From VAXT01 sp963794605 (GTDB lineage Bacteria; Actinomycetota; Thermoleophilia; Gaiellales; Gaiellaceae), in the NCBI GenBank assembly GCA_963794605.1, contig CAWCEN010000002.1:372001-436000 (forward strand): a stretch of DNA of 64,000 bases, given 5' to 3'. Positions 25,380 to 33,446 of this stretch are shown here, one piece after another. Both the position numbers and the translations under genes were made by a program. Below the pieces are notes generated by a model. The model was not told where the DNA came from, ran no database searches, and was given only the letters and a program-made list of their open reading frames with translations. Position 1 is the first letter of the stretch. Each line of letters begins with the position of its first letter.

Positions 25380-26890
25380 TGTCGCAGCCACTCCCTGCCG
25401 TCCTGGCTCATCAAATCCGCGGAGCCCGCGGGGCCCCACACGCCGGCGGCGTAGTTCGGGAAAGCCGGCCGGTCCCGAGCCCAACCGGCGACGATCGCGT
25501 CGACGAGCGACCACTGCTCCTCGACCTCGTCCGACCGGGTGAACAGCGTTTGGTCACCGAGCATCGCGTCGAGAATCAAGCGCTCGTAGGCCTCGGGCAG
25601 CTCAGTGCGGAACGCGCCGCCGTAGAGGAAGTCCATATGCACGGTGCGGATGCGCATGCCCTGACCCGGCACCTTGGCGCCGATCGCGAGCGACACGCCC
25701 TCGTCGGGCTGGACGTGGACGAGCAGCAGGTTCGGTTGGAGCTCCTCGGTCGTCGCGTCCTCGAACGGCGGGTGCGGAGCGCTCTTGAACTGGATGCCGA
25801 TCGTCGTCTCGCGTCGCGCCAGCCGCTTGCCGATGCGCAGGTAGAACGGGGTGTCCGCCCAGCGCCAGTTGTCGACGCAGAGCTTGGCAGCGACGAAGGT
25901 CTCGGTCATCGACGCAGGGTCGACGCCCTCCTCCTCGCGGTACCCGGGCACCTCCTTGCCCTCGATGTAGCCCGGGCCGTACTGGCCGCGGACGACGTGC
26001 CTGGGGGCGGGCGTGCGAATCGCCTTCAGCACCTTGACCTTCTCGTTCCGCACCGACTCCGCGCTAAAGTCGATCGGCGGCTCCATCGCGGTCAGCGCGA
26101 CGAGCTGGAGGGCGTGGTTCTGGAAGATGTCCCGGATCGCGCCGGCGCGCTCGTAGAACTCCGCGCGACCCTCGATGCCGAGCGTCTCGGCGACCGTGAT
26201 CTGGACGTGGTCGACGAACTGGCGGTTCCAGATCGGCTCGAAGATGCCGTTCGCGAACCGCAGCGCCAGCATGTTCTGGACGGTCTCCTTGCCCAGGTAG
26301 TGGTCGATCCGAAAGACCTCTTGCTCCGTGAAGTAGGTGTTGATCTGCACCGTGAGCTCGCGCGCCGAGGCGAGATCGTGGCCGAACGGTTTCTCGACGA
26401 TGAGGCGCGCCCAGCCCTTCGTCGTGCGCCGCTTGCCGAGCGCTTGCGCGATCGTCGGCATCACGTGCGGCGGGACGGCGAAGTAATAGACACGATTTCC
26501 GCGAGTGCCGCGCTCGGTGTCGATCTCGTCGAGCAGCTCCTTCAGCTTGTCCGCGCGGCTCTCGTCCGCGAAGTCGAGCGAGATGTACCGCGTCGCCTGC
26601 GCAAGCCAGTCCCAGACTTCCTGGTCGAAGTCGTCGCGGCCGAACTCGCGCACCGCATGCTCCATCTGGTCGCGGAACTCGTCGTCCGAGAAGTCCGAGC
26701 GCGCGGCGCCGACGATCGCGAAGTTTTCCGGTAGGAGCTTGCGGCTGGCCAGCGCGTAGAGCGCGGGGAAGATCTTCCGGTGGGTCAGGTCGCCAGAAGC
26801 GCCGAAGATGACCAGCACGCACGGCTCCGGCGCCCGCCGAGGCCCGAGCCCCTCGAGCAGAGGATTCTCCTGAACCTGAGTCTCGGTCAT
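25376..26890 (-). CDS. zwf: Glucose-6-phosphate 1-dehydrogenase
   Basis: 504 aa, normal length. NADP-binding IFGASGDLTHRKIFPALY is near residue 30, and the substrate site RIDHYLGKETVQNMLALRF carries the catalytic His after it. It oxidises glucose-6-phosphate to 6-phosphogluconolactone. The ATG at 26890 overlaps the gnd stop (ATGA) and is preceded by no coding similarity upstream. Neighbours are gnd upstream and opcA downstream. Confidence 0.96.
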   Translation of the reverse strand: MTETQVQENPLLEGLGPRRAPEPCVLVIFGASGDLTHRKIFPALYALASRKLLPENFAIVGAARSDFSDDEFRDQMEHAVREFGRDDFDQEVWDWLAQATRYISLDFADESRADKLKELLDEIDTERGTRGNRVYYFAVPPHVMPTIAQALGKRRTTKGWARLIVEKPFGHDLASARELTVQINTYFTEQEVFRIDHYLGKETVQNMLALRFANGIFEPIWNRQFVDHVQITVAETLGIEGRAEFYERAGAIRDIFQNHALQLVALTAMEPPIDFSAESVRNEKVKVLKAIRTPAPRHVVRGQYGPGYIEGKEVPGYREEEGVDPASMTETFVAAKLCVDNWRWADTPFYLRIGKRLARRETTIGIQFKSAPHPPFEDATTEELQPNLLLVHVQPDEGVSLAIGAKVPGQGMRIRTVHMDFLYGGAFRTELPEAYERLILDAMLGDQTLFTRSDEVEEQWSLVDAIVAGWARDRPAFPNYAAGVWGPAGSADLMSQDGREWLRH

Positions 26891-27759
26891 GTCCCCGACT
26901 TGACCGCGTGGCCGCCGAACTGCTGGCGGAGGGCGGCGTCGATTTTGGCCGCGAACGATTCGTCCTGACGCGAGGCAAACCGTGCATAGAGCGCTGCTGA
27001 GATGACCGGGACGGGCACGTCCTCGTTGATCGCCTCGAAGATCGTCCAGCGGCCCTCGCCCGAGTCGTCCACGTAGCCGGCGATGTCCTCGAGGTCGTTG
27101 CCATGCTGGTCGAAGGCGTCGTATAGGAGCTCGAGCAGCCACGAACGGACGACCGAGCCGTAGCGCCAGATGCCCGCGACCTCCTCGAGGTCGAGCTCGA
27201 ACTCGGAGGCGTTCAGCACCTCGAAGCCCTCTGCGTAGGCCTGCATGAGACCGTACTCGATGCCGTTGTGGACCATCTTCACGAAGTGCCCCGCGCCGGA
27301 CGGGCCAACGTGCGCCCAGCCGTCCGTCGGCGCGAGCGTCTCCAGCACAGGCTGGATCCGGGCGACGGCCTCGTCGGGCCCTCCGGCCATCAGGCAAAAG
27401 CCCTCCTTCAGGCCCCAGATCCCACCCGAGACACCAACATCGAGGAAGTGGATCCCCTGCTCCGCCGCCTCCGCGTTCCTCCGCTGTGAGTCGTGGAAGT
27501 TCGAGTTTCCGCCGTCGACGAGCACGTCTTCGCGGTCGAGGATCCCGATCAGCTCACGCGTGGTGTTCTCCGTAATCTCGCCCGCCGGGATCATCATCCA
27601 GACCACCCGCGGCGCCTCTAGTTGCTGCGCCAGCTCCTCGAGCGACGAGGCCGTCGACTCCACCTGCGGGTCGAACGTCATCACGTCGTGCCCGTCGCCG
27701 CGCAGCCGTTCCGTCATCCCGGCGCCCATCCGTCCGAGACCGACCATTCCGAGCTTCAT
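26887..27759 (-). CDS. gnd: 6-phosphogluconate dehydrogenase, decarboxylating (short type)
   Basis: 290 aa. Rossmann start KLGMVGLGRMGAGMTERL, then LDVGVSGGIWGLKEGFCLM with the substrate loop, and the catalytic Lys region GAGHFVKMVHNGIEYGLMQA. The length and motifs fit the short class of 6PGDH, often NAD-preferring, rather than the about 470-aa enzyme. It makes ribulose-5-phosphate. It overlaps pgi and zwf by four bases each. Confidence 0.93.
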   Translation of the reverse strand: MKLGMVGLGRMGAGMTERLRGDGHDVMTFDPQVESTASSLEELAQQLEAPRVVWMMIPAGEITENTTRELIGILDREDVLVDGGNSNFHDSQRRNAEAAEQGIHFLDVGVSGGIWGLKEGFCLMAGGPDEAVARIQPVLETLAPTDGWAHVGPSGAGHFVKMVHNGIEYGLMQAYAEGFEVLNASEFELDLEEVAGIWRYGSVVRSWLLELLYDAFDQHGNDLEDIAGYVDDSGEGRWTIFEAINEDVPVPVISAALYARFASRQDESFAAKIDAALRQQFGGHAVKSGT

Positions 27760-29099
27760 ACGTCCTCCAGTCTCACACGACAGACCCTTCTCCCGCGTTC
27801 CTTCAACGATTCCAGGTCGCCTGCCGCCTGCGCCGCGATCAGCTGCCTGAAGCCGAAGCCCTTCCCGGGAATGGCGAGTTCCTCGCCGAAGTCATCCACG
27901 ACCTGGATCGCGAGCACGTTGTTCGGGCCGCCCTTGTGCAGCTGGCCGGTCGAGTGCAGATACCGCGGGCCGAGACCCCTGGTCACGACGCACCCCGTTT
28001 CGCGCGCGCGGGCGACGAGCGGATCGAGGTCGCCCTCGCGCTCCGGGTCGATGAAAGCCTGGATCGCGATGTACTGCGGCGGCTCGGCTTGCGAGAGCAG
28101 CTCGTCCAGTGACCCTTCGGGACCTGGCTCAGGGACTGTCCCTTGTGACAGAAGTGCGGACGTCTTGTCCTTCGCCGCCTGCACGTCCGGCTGGTTGAAC
28201 GGGTTGATGCCGAGGATCGACCCGGCGACCGCGGTTGCGAACTCCCAGCGGAAGAACTCCGCGCCGAGGTCGTAGGGGTCGTCGAGGCGCACGCGCCCGT
28301 GCTGGCGGTCCGAGCCGACTTCCGACGACTCGCCGGGGGCAGGCACGAGCCCTTTGCCCTGCTTACCCGTCGACTCCGCGAGCAGCTGCTCCGCCCAGAG
28401 CCCGAAGCCGCCGGGCGTCTCGTCGATGCAGACTTTGTCGCGGCCCTCGATCCAGTTCTCCCCCAGCTCGAGACCGAACTCGAATCCGGGGTTCTCCTCG
28501 CCCATCCGGCACCAGCCTGCCATCGCGTCTGCTCGCTCCAGGAGCGCCCGAGCGTCGAGGTCGATCAGCACGGCGGGGACGATCCCGAACGGCGACAGCG
28601 CCGAATAGCGGCCGCCGATCGTCGGCTCGCCGTGGACGACCCAGACGAAGTCGCGCTCGTTCGCGTACTGCTCGAGCTCGGTCCCGGGATCGGTGATCGC
28701 GGCGAATGCGCCCCCGCCTTGATCGAGGAAGTAGTCGAGCTGCGAGCGCGTTTCGAGCGTCGTTCCGGACTTCGACGCGGCGACGAAAAGCGTGCGGCCG
28801 AGGTCGAGCTGCTCCTCGAGACGCCGGATCGCGCTCGGGTGGGTCGTGTCGAGCACGTGCAGCCCGTTCACGCCGAACGTGCGGCGGATCACCTCCGGCG
28901 CCAGGCTCGAGCCGCCCATCCCGAGCAGGACGACCTGCTCGAAGTCGCGGGGAAGCGCATCCAGCTCGCCGATCCGCTCGAGCATGCGCGCGGGCTCGTC
29001 GAGCCAACCGAGCCAGTGGGCTTCGTCCGTGCCGGTCCAGACGGTCGGGTCGTGCGCCCAGATGCGGTCGACGAGCTCGATCGCCTCCAGAGAGCTCAC
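27756..29099 (-). CDS. pgi: Glucose-6-phosphate isomerase
   Basis: 447 aa, with the SIS double domain typical of PGI: VLLGMGGSSLAPEVI, FVAASKSGTTLETRSQLDYF, VHGEPTIGGRYSALSPFG, and later GINPFNQPDVQAAK. It feeds or drains glucose-6-phosphate for the pathway encoded around it. A small repeat related to the one at 11936 lies within the coding sequence at 28131-28143 and encodes part of the surface-like stretch SQGTVPEPGPEGSL. The GTG start overlaps the hydrolase stop (GTGA). Confidence 0.92.
   Translation of the reverse strand: MSSLEAIELVDRIWAHDPTVWTGTDEAHWLGWLDEPARMLERIGELDALPRDFEQVVLLGMGGSSLAPEVIRRTFGVNGLHVLDTTHPSAIRRLEEQLDLGRTLFVAASKSGTTLETRSQLDYFLDQGGGAFAAITDPGTELEQYANERDFVWVVHGEPTIGGRYSALSPFGIVPAVLIDLDARALLERADAMAGWCRMGEENPGFEFGLELGENWIEGRDKVCIDETPGGFGLWAEQLLAESTGKQGKGLVPAPGESSEVGSDRQHGRVRLDDPYDLGAEFFRWEFATAVAGSILGINPFNQPDVQAAKDKTSALLSQGTVPEPGPEGSLDELLSQAEPPQYIAIQAFIDPEREGDLDPLVARARETGCVVTRGLGPRYLHSTGQLHKGGPNNVLAIQVVDDFGEELAIPGKGFGFRQLIAAQAAGDLESLKERGRRVCRVRLEDV
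28131..28143. repeat. Copy of dispersed AGGGAC...CCCT repeat inside pgi
   Basis: AGGGACTGTCCCT followed by TGTGACAG, closely related to AGGGACAGGCCCT then TGTAAAGACAG at 11953. It is in frame within pgi. Confidence 0.4.
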
Positions 29100-29875
29100 G
29101 AGAGGAAGTCCAACACCAACCGGTCGAACGCTTCCGGCTGCTCCATGTTCGGAACGTGCGCAGCGCCGACGATCGTCTCACGGCGTGTGTTCGGGATCTC
29201 GGCTTCGAGCAGCTCCGCAATCGCGTGCATCTCGGGCCGGTCGAGCTCGCCGACGAGGATCAGCGTGGGGACCGAGATCTCCGCGAGCCGTTCGCGCCAG
29301 TCCTCCGCAAGCGGTTGGTGGTCACCGTCCTCCGAGCCCGCGTCGCGCCAGATGTCGATGATTCGCCGTTGCATCTCGCCGATCTTTCGCCGCATCTCCG
29401 GGTCGACCTGATCGGGCGAGCGGGAAGGCCCGTCGACCCACATGCGCAGGTTGATCTCAACCGCTTCGTCATCGTCGCCGCCCTCGAGCGCCGCCTCCTC
29501 GTCGGCCCAGCCCTGCTTCGTCTCGTCGCTCATCTCGAACCCGCGCAGGCCCGGTCCGACGACAACGAGCTTGGAGACGAGATCCGGGCGCGCAATCGTC
29601 GTCTCCATCGCGACGGCTCCGCCGAGCGACATTCCGACCAGCGCGACCGGACCGAGCGCGAGCTCGTCGAGCAGCTCGACGACGTCGCCGGCCAGCGAGA
29701 AGGTTCCGACCGCAGGCGGCGACTGGCCGAACCCGCGCATGTCGAAGCGGACGACGCGGAAGCGATCGGCGTAAGACTTCCACTGCGGCTCCCACATGCG
29801 GCTGTCACCGATCCCCTCATGGAGGAGCACGACCGGCGGCCCGTCACCGGCCCGCTCCACATAGAGGTCGCTCAC
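29096..29875 (-). CDS. Alpha/beta hydrolase inside pentose-phosphate operon (candidate lactonase)
   Basis: 259 aa from GTG 29875, overlapping the transaldolase stop (GTGA). Alpha/beta hydrolase fold with oxyanion loop VVLLHEGIGDSRMWE, nucleophile elbow VGMSLGGAVAM, a likely acid Asp in ILVGELDRPEMH and a terminal His in VGAAHVPNMEQPE. Similar proteins include 3-oxoadipate enol-lactonases. The operon has every pentose-phosphate enzyme except 6-phosphogluconolactonase, and this gene sits among them with coupled starts and stops on both sides. A role as a non-homologous phosphogluconolactonase is a reasonable inference but unproven. Confidence 0.82.
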   Translation of the reverse strand: MSDLYVERAGDGPPVVLLHEGIGDSRMWEPQWKSYADRFRVVRFDMRGFGQSPPAVGTFSLAGDVVELLDELALGPVALVGMSLGGAVAMETTIARPDLVSKLVVVGPGLRGFEMSDETKQGWADEEAALEGGDDDEAVEINLRMWVDGPSRSPDQVDPEMRRKIGEMQRRIIDIWRDAGSEDGDHQPLAEDWRERLAEISVPTLILVGELDRPEMHAIAELLEAEIPNTRRETIVGAAHVPNMEQPEAFDRLVLDFLS

Positions 29876-30975
29876 GCGGCCGCTAGTTGGCCGCGCTTGG
29901 CGGCGATGCCGTCGAGCAGCTGTGTGAGCGAGTCGATGAACTTCTGAACGCCTTCGCGCTCGAGCGTGTCGGTGACGTCGTCGTAGTCGACCCCCGCTTC
30001 GGCGACCTGCTCGAAGACCTGCCTCGCTTCGTCGATGTTGTCCTCGAGCGTGAGCGCGACCTCGCCGTGGTCCTGGAAAGGCTCGATTGTCTCCCGCGGC
30101 ATCGTGTTGACCGTGCCCGAGCCGATCAGATCCTCGACGTAAAGCACGTCGCGGTACTCGGGGTTCTTCGTCGAGGTCGACGCCCAAAGACACCACTGCG
30201 GCGTCGCGCCTTTCTCGACCAGCGCTTCCCAGGGGTCGCCCGAGAAGATCTCCTTGTAGTTCTGGTACGCGAGCTTCGCGTTCGCGACGGCGAGTTTTCC
30301 CTTCAGCTCGGGATGCCCGGTTTCGTCGAGCCGCCGGTCGGCCTCGGTGTCGACGCGCGAGACGAAGTAGCTCGCGACGGAGCCGACCGTCGAAAGGTCG
30401 CCGCCGGCTTCGGCAAGTCGCTCGAGGCCGCGGATGTACGCCTGGGCGACCTCGCGGTGGCGCTCGAGCGAGAAGATCAGCGTCACGTTGATGTTCCGCC
30501 CACGCGCGATCATCTCCTCGATCGCGGGCAAGCCGGGCGCAGTCGCCGGGATCTTCACGTAGAGGTTCGGCCGCTCAACCCAGTCATGGAACCGCGCGGC
30601 CTCCTCGATCGTCGCCGACGTGTCGTAGGCAAAGTTCGGATCGACCTCCATCGAGACGTAGCCGTCCTTCCCGTCGCCCCCGTCCCAGACCGAGCGGAAG
30701 AGGTCGCAGGCCTCCTCGATGTCGGCGATCGCGAGCTGCAGGAAGACCTCCTTCAGGTCGTCTTCCTCGCTCAGCACCTCCCGGAGCTGGTCGTCGTACC
30801 AGTCGCCCTCGGACAACGCCTTCTGGAAGATCGTCGGGTTCGACGTGACCCCGGTGAGCACGTCCTCGTCCATCCAGCGGGCGAGGTCTCCGCTCTTGAG
30901 CCACGCGCGCGACAGCGAGTCGATCCAGACCGATTGCCCGAGCTCTGCGAGCCCGTGAAGCCTTGACTTAGCCAT
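29872..30975 (-). CDS. tal: Transaldolase (TalB-long/actinobacterial type)
   Basis: 367 aa from ATG 30975. The motifs DLARWMDEDVLTGVTSNPTI, YVKIPATAPGLPAIEEM (Schiff-base Lys region), GRNINVTLIFSLERHREV and CLWASTSTKNPEYRD are present, as in the long actinobacterial class. It transfers dihydroxyacetone units between sugar phosphates. It starts eight bases inside rpiB and is coupled to the hydrolase downstream. Upstream in-frame sequence is the shadow of rpiB. Confidence 0.94.
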   Translation of the reverse strand: MAKSRLHGLAELGQSVWIDSLSRAWLKSGDLARWMDEDVLTGVTSNPTIFQKALSEGDWYDDQLREVLSEEDDLKEVFLQLAIADIEEACDLFRSVWDGGDGKDGYVSMEVDPNFAYDTSATIEEAARFHDWVERPNLYVKIPATAPGLPAIEEMIARGRNINVTLIFSLERHREVAQAYIRGLERLAEAGGDLSTVGSVASYFVSRVDTEADRRLDETGHPELKGKLAVANAKLAYQNYKEIFSGDPWEALVEKGATPQWCLWASTSTKNPEYRDVLYVEDLIGSGTVNTMPRETIEPFQDHGEVALTLEDNIDEARQVFEQVAEAGVDYDDVTDTLEREGVQKFIDSLTQLLDGIAAKRGQLAAA

Positions 30976-31420
30976 GCGTCTTCTCCATCTCCTCGATCTT
31001 CTCCAGCCTACGTACGTACCTCTCCCCGCCGTCGAATTTCGCACCCAGGAACGTGCGTACGAGCTCGCCGGCCAGCTCTGCGCCGACGACCTCCGAGCCG
31101 AGACAGAGCACATTCATGTCGTCGTGCTCGACCCCCTGGTGCGCCGAGTAAGTGTCGTGACAGATCGCCGCGCGGATGCCCGCGAGCTTGCTGGCGGCGA
31201 CCGACGCGCCGACGCCCGAGCCGCAGACGAAGATTCCGCGCTCAGCGTCGCCGTTGCGGATGGCGCCGCCGATCTCCCGCGCCTTGTCCGGATAGTCGAT
31301 CCGAGGCTCCGGCGCATCGGTCCCGAGGTCGACCGGCTCGTGCCCGGCGCGCACGACCTCCTCGAGCACGCGCTCGCGGAGCTTGACGCCGCGATGGTCG
31401 AAGGCGACCGCGACCCGCAT
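30968..31420 (-). CDS. rpiB: Ribose-5-phosphate isomerase B
   Basis: 150 aa. The RpiB/LacA fold is shown by VAFDHRGVKLRERVLE, IDYPDKAREIGGAI, the active-site GIFVCGSGVGASVAASKL with its Cys, and AAICHDTYSAHQGVEHDDMN. It interconverts ribulose-5-phosphate and ribose-5-phosphate. It is the first gene of the minus-strand operon. Its ATG is only 20 bases from the divergent tkt ATG. Confidence 0.94.
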   Translation of the reverse strand: MRVAVAFDHRGVKLRERVLEEVVRAGHEPVDLGTDAPEPRIDYPDKAREIGGAIRNGDAERGIFVCGSGVGASVAASKLAGIRAAICHDTYSAHQGVEHDDMNVLCLGSEVVGAELAGELVRTFLGAKFDGGERYVRRLEKIEEMEKTHG

Positions 31421-31440
31421 CGAGCGGTTACGTTACCTGC
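31421..31440. promoter_or_regulatory. 20-base divergent spacer between rpiB and tkt with back-to-back -10-like core
   Basis: The spacer holds GTTACGTTAC. Read to the right, TACGTT ends at 31434, so transcription would begin at about the tkt ATG; read to the left, TAACGT lies nine bases before the rpiB ATG. Neither gene has a ribosome-binding site in the spacer. Leaderless mRNAs from overlapping promoters are inferred. Confidence 0.4.
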
Positions 31441-33297
31441 ATGGAAGGCCCGGAACTCTGGCGTGAGCTCGGCCAGCAGCTGCGCGTCGACTCCATCCGC
31501 GCGGCGGCGGTCACGAAGTCGGGGCATCCGACCTCGTCGATGTCCGGAGCCGACCTCATGTCGGTGCTGCTCGCGAAGTACCTGCGGTACGACTTCGATC
31601 ATCCGGACGACTCGCGGAACGACCACCTGGTCTTCTCCAAGGGGCACGCGTCACCGCTCCTGTACTCGATGTACAAGGCCGCCGGCGCGATCACGGACGA
31701 GGAGCTGCTCACGTTCCGCAAGTTCGGGAGCCGACTCGAGGGGCACCCGGTTCCGGTGCTGCCGTGGGTCGACGTTGCGACCGGGTCGCTGGGACAGGGT
31801 CTCCCGTACGGCGTGGGGATCGCGCTCGCGGGCAAGCGGCTCGACCGGCTTCCGTACCGGGTCTGGGTGCTCTGCGGCGACAGCGAGATGGCCGAAGGCT
31901 CGATGTGGGAGGCATTCGAGCACGGCTGGCACGAGAAGCTCGACAACCTGATCGCGATCATCGACGTGAACCGACTCGGCCAGCGCGGCGAGACGATGCA
32001 CGGCTGGGATCTCGACTCGTACGCGAAGCGGGCAGAGGCCTTCGGCTGGCGTGCGATCGAGATCGACGGCCACGACGTGGATGCGATCGATGCTGCGTAC
32101 GCCGAGGCGCTCGAGACGTCGGCCACCCCGACCGTGATCGTTGCGAAGACGATCAAGGGCAAGGGCGTAAAGGCGGTCGAGAACAAGGACGGGTTCCACG
32201 GGAAGGCCCTCGACGACCCCGAGGCGGCAATCGAGGAGCTGGGCGGGATCCGCAACATCGTCGTCGATGTTCCCAGACCGGAGATCGAGGGCGAGCCCCA
32301 TCGGTTCGAGCATGGAGCGCTCCAGCTCCCAACGTATGAGCTCGGCGAGGAGGTCGCCACGCGGAAGGCCTACGGCGATGCGCTCAAGGCGCTCGGCGAC
32401 GGGCGCGGGGACGTGGTCGCGCTCGACGGCGAGGTCTCGAACTCGACGTTTGCGGAGATCTTCCGCGACGCGCACCCGGACCGGTACTTCGAGATGTACA
32501 TCGCCGAGCAGCAGATGGTCGCGGCGGCGGTCGGGATCCAGGTTCGTGGGTGGAAGCCGTTCGCCTCGACGTTCGCAGCGTTCCTGACCAGGGCCTACGA
32601 CTTCATCCGGATGGCGGCGATCAGTCGGGCGAATCTCAAGCTCTGCGGCTCGCATGCGGGCGTCTCGATCGGGGAGGACGGGCCTTCGCAGATGGCGCTC
32701 GAGGATCTCGCGGCCTTCCGTGCGGTGCACGGCTCGACCGTCCTCTATCCGAGCGACGCGAATCAGACGGCGAGGCTTGTCGAGGCCATGGCCGACCTGG
32801 ACGGGATCGTCTTCCTGCGCACGACGCGCGCGAACACCCCGGTCATCTACGAGGCCAGGGAGGACTTCCCGGTTGGCGGAGCGAGAGTCGTTCGCTCCTC
32901 GGACAGCGACGAGGTCGCGCTGATCGGAGCCGGGATCACGTTGCACGAGGCGCTCGAGGCCGCCGACGCGCTCGCCGAGGAGGGCGTCAGCGCCCGCGTG
33001 ATCGACCTCTATTCCGTCAAACCGGTCGACGAGGACACCTTGAGGGCTGCCGGCGAGGCGACCGGCGGCCGGTTCGTCGTCGCGGAGGATCACTGGCCCG
33101 AGGGCGGGCTGGCAGATGCAGTCGTGTCCGCGCTCGCCGATTCCGACGAGCGTCCCAGGGTCGTTCACCTGGCGGTCCGCGAGATGCCCGGATCGGGAAC
33201 TCCAGCCGAGCTCCTCGCCGCAGCCGGGATCGACGCCGATCACATCACCGCAGCCGCGCGCGAGCTCGTCGCGAGCACGGTCGGCGCAACGAGCTGA
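31441..33297 (+). CDS. tkt: Transketolase
   Basis: 618 aa. The TPP-binding half has FSKGHASPLLYSMYK, GSLGQGLPYGVGIAL and LCGDSEMAEGSMWEAFEHGW then NRLGQRG. The pyrimidine-binding half follows from about 300 (VALDGEVSNSTF, YIAEQQMVAAAVGIQ) and the C-terminal domain from about 500. It shuttles two-carbon units between pentose-phosphate intermediates and completes the pathway encoded by the divergent operon. Confidence 0.95.
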   Translation: MEGPELWRELGQQLRVDSIRAAAVTKSGHPTSSMSGADLMSVLLAKYLRYDFDHPDDSRNDHLVFSKGHASPLLYSMYKAAGAITDEELLTFRKFGSRLEGHPVPVLPWVDVATGSLGQGLPYGVGIALAGKRLDRLPYRVWVLCGDSEMAEGSMWEAFEHGWHEKLDNLIAIIDVNRLGQRGETMHGWDLDSYAKRAEAFGWRAIEIDGHDVDAIDAAYAEALETSATPTVIVAKTIKGKGVKAVENKDGFHGKALDDPEAAIEELGGIRNIVVDVPRPEIEGEPHRFEHGALQLPTYELGEEVATRKAYGDALKALGDGRGDVVALDGEVSNSTFAEIFRDAHPDRYFEMYIAEQQMVAAAVGIQVRGWKPFASTFAAFLTRAYDFIRMAAISRANLKLCGSHAGVSIGEDGPSQMALEDLAAFRAVHGSTVLYPSDANQTARLVEAMADLDGIVFLRTTRANTPVIYEAREDFPVGGARVVRSSDSDEVALIGAGITLHEALEAADALAEEGVSARVIDLYSVKPVDEDTLRAAGEATGGRFVVAEDHWPEGGLADAVVSALADSDERPRVVHLAVREMPGSGTPAELLAAAGIDADHITAAARELVASTVGATS

Positions 33298-33319
33298 CCC
33301 AGCGGAGCTGACCCCAGTA

Positions 33320-33341
33320 CATCCCCACCCGGGTGGGGATG
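33320..33341. promoter_or_regulatory. Perfect 22-bp palindrome between tkt and ABC-F gene
   Basis: Arms CATCCCCACCC and its exact reverse complement meet with no spacer, 23 bases after the tkt stop. A zero-loop palindrome with no T-run fits a dimeric repressor site as well as, or better than, a terminator. It lies 106 bases before the ABC-F start. Confidence 0.5.
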
Positions 33342-33446
33342 AAGAGTTCCACCCGCCACCCGCGATGAGCGTATCGGCCGAGGGCGCACGCGTCTGAGCC
33401 GAATTCGCGCCGAATCTGATCGCCCGGCGACCTCTACGCTGTGCCC

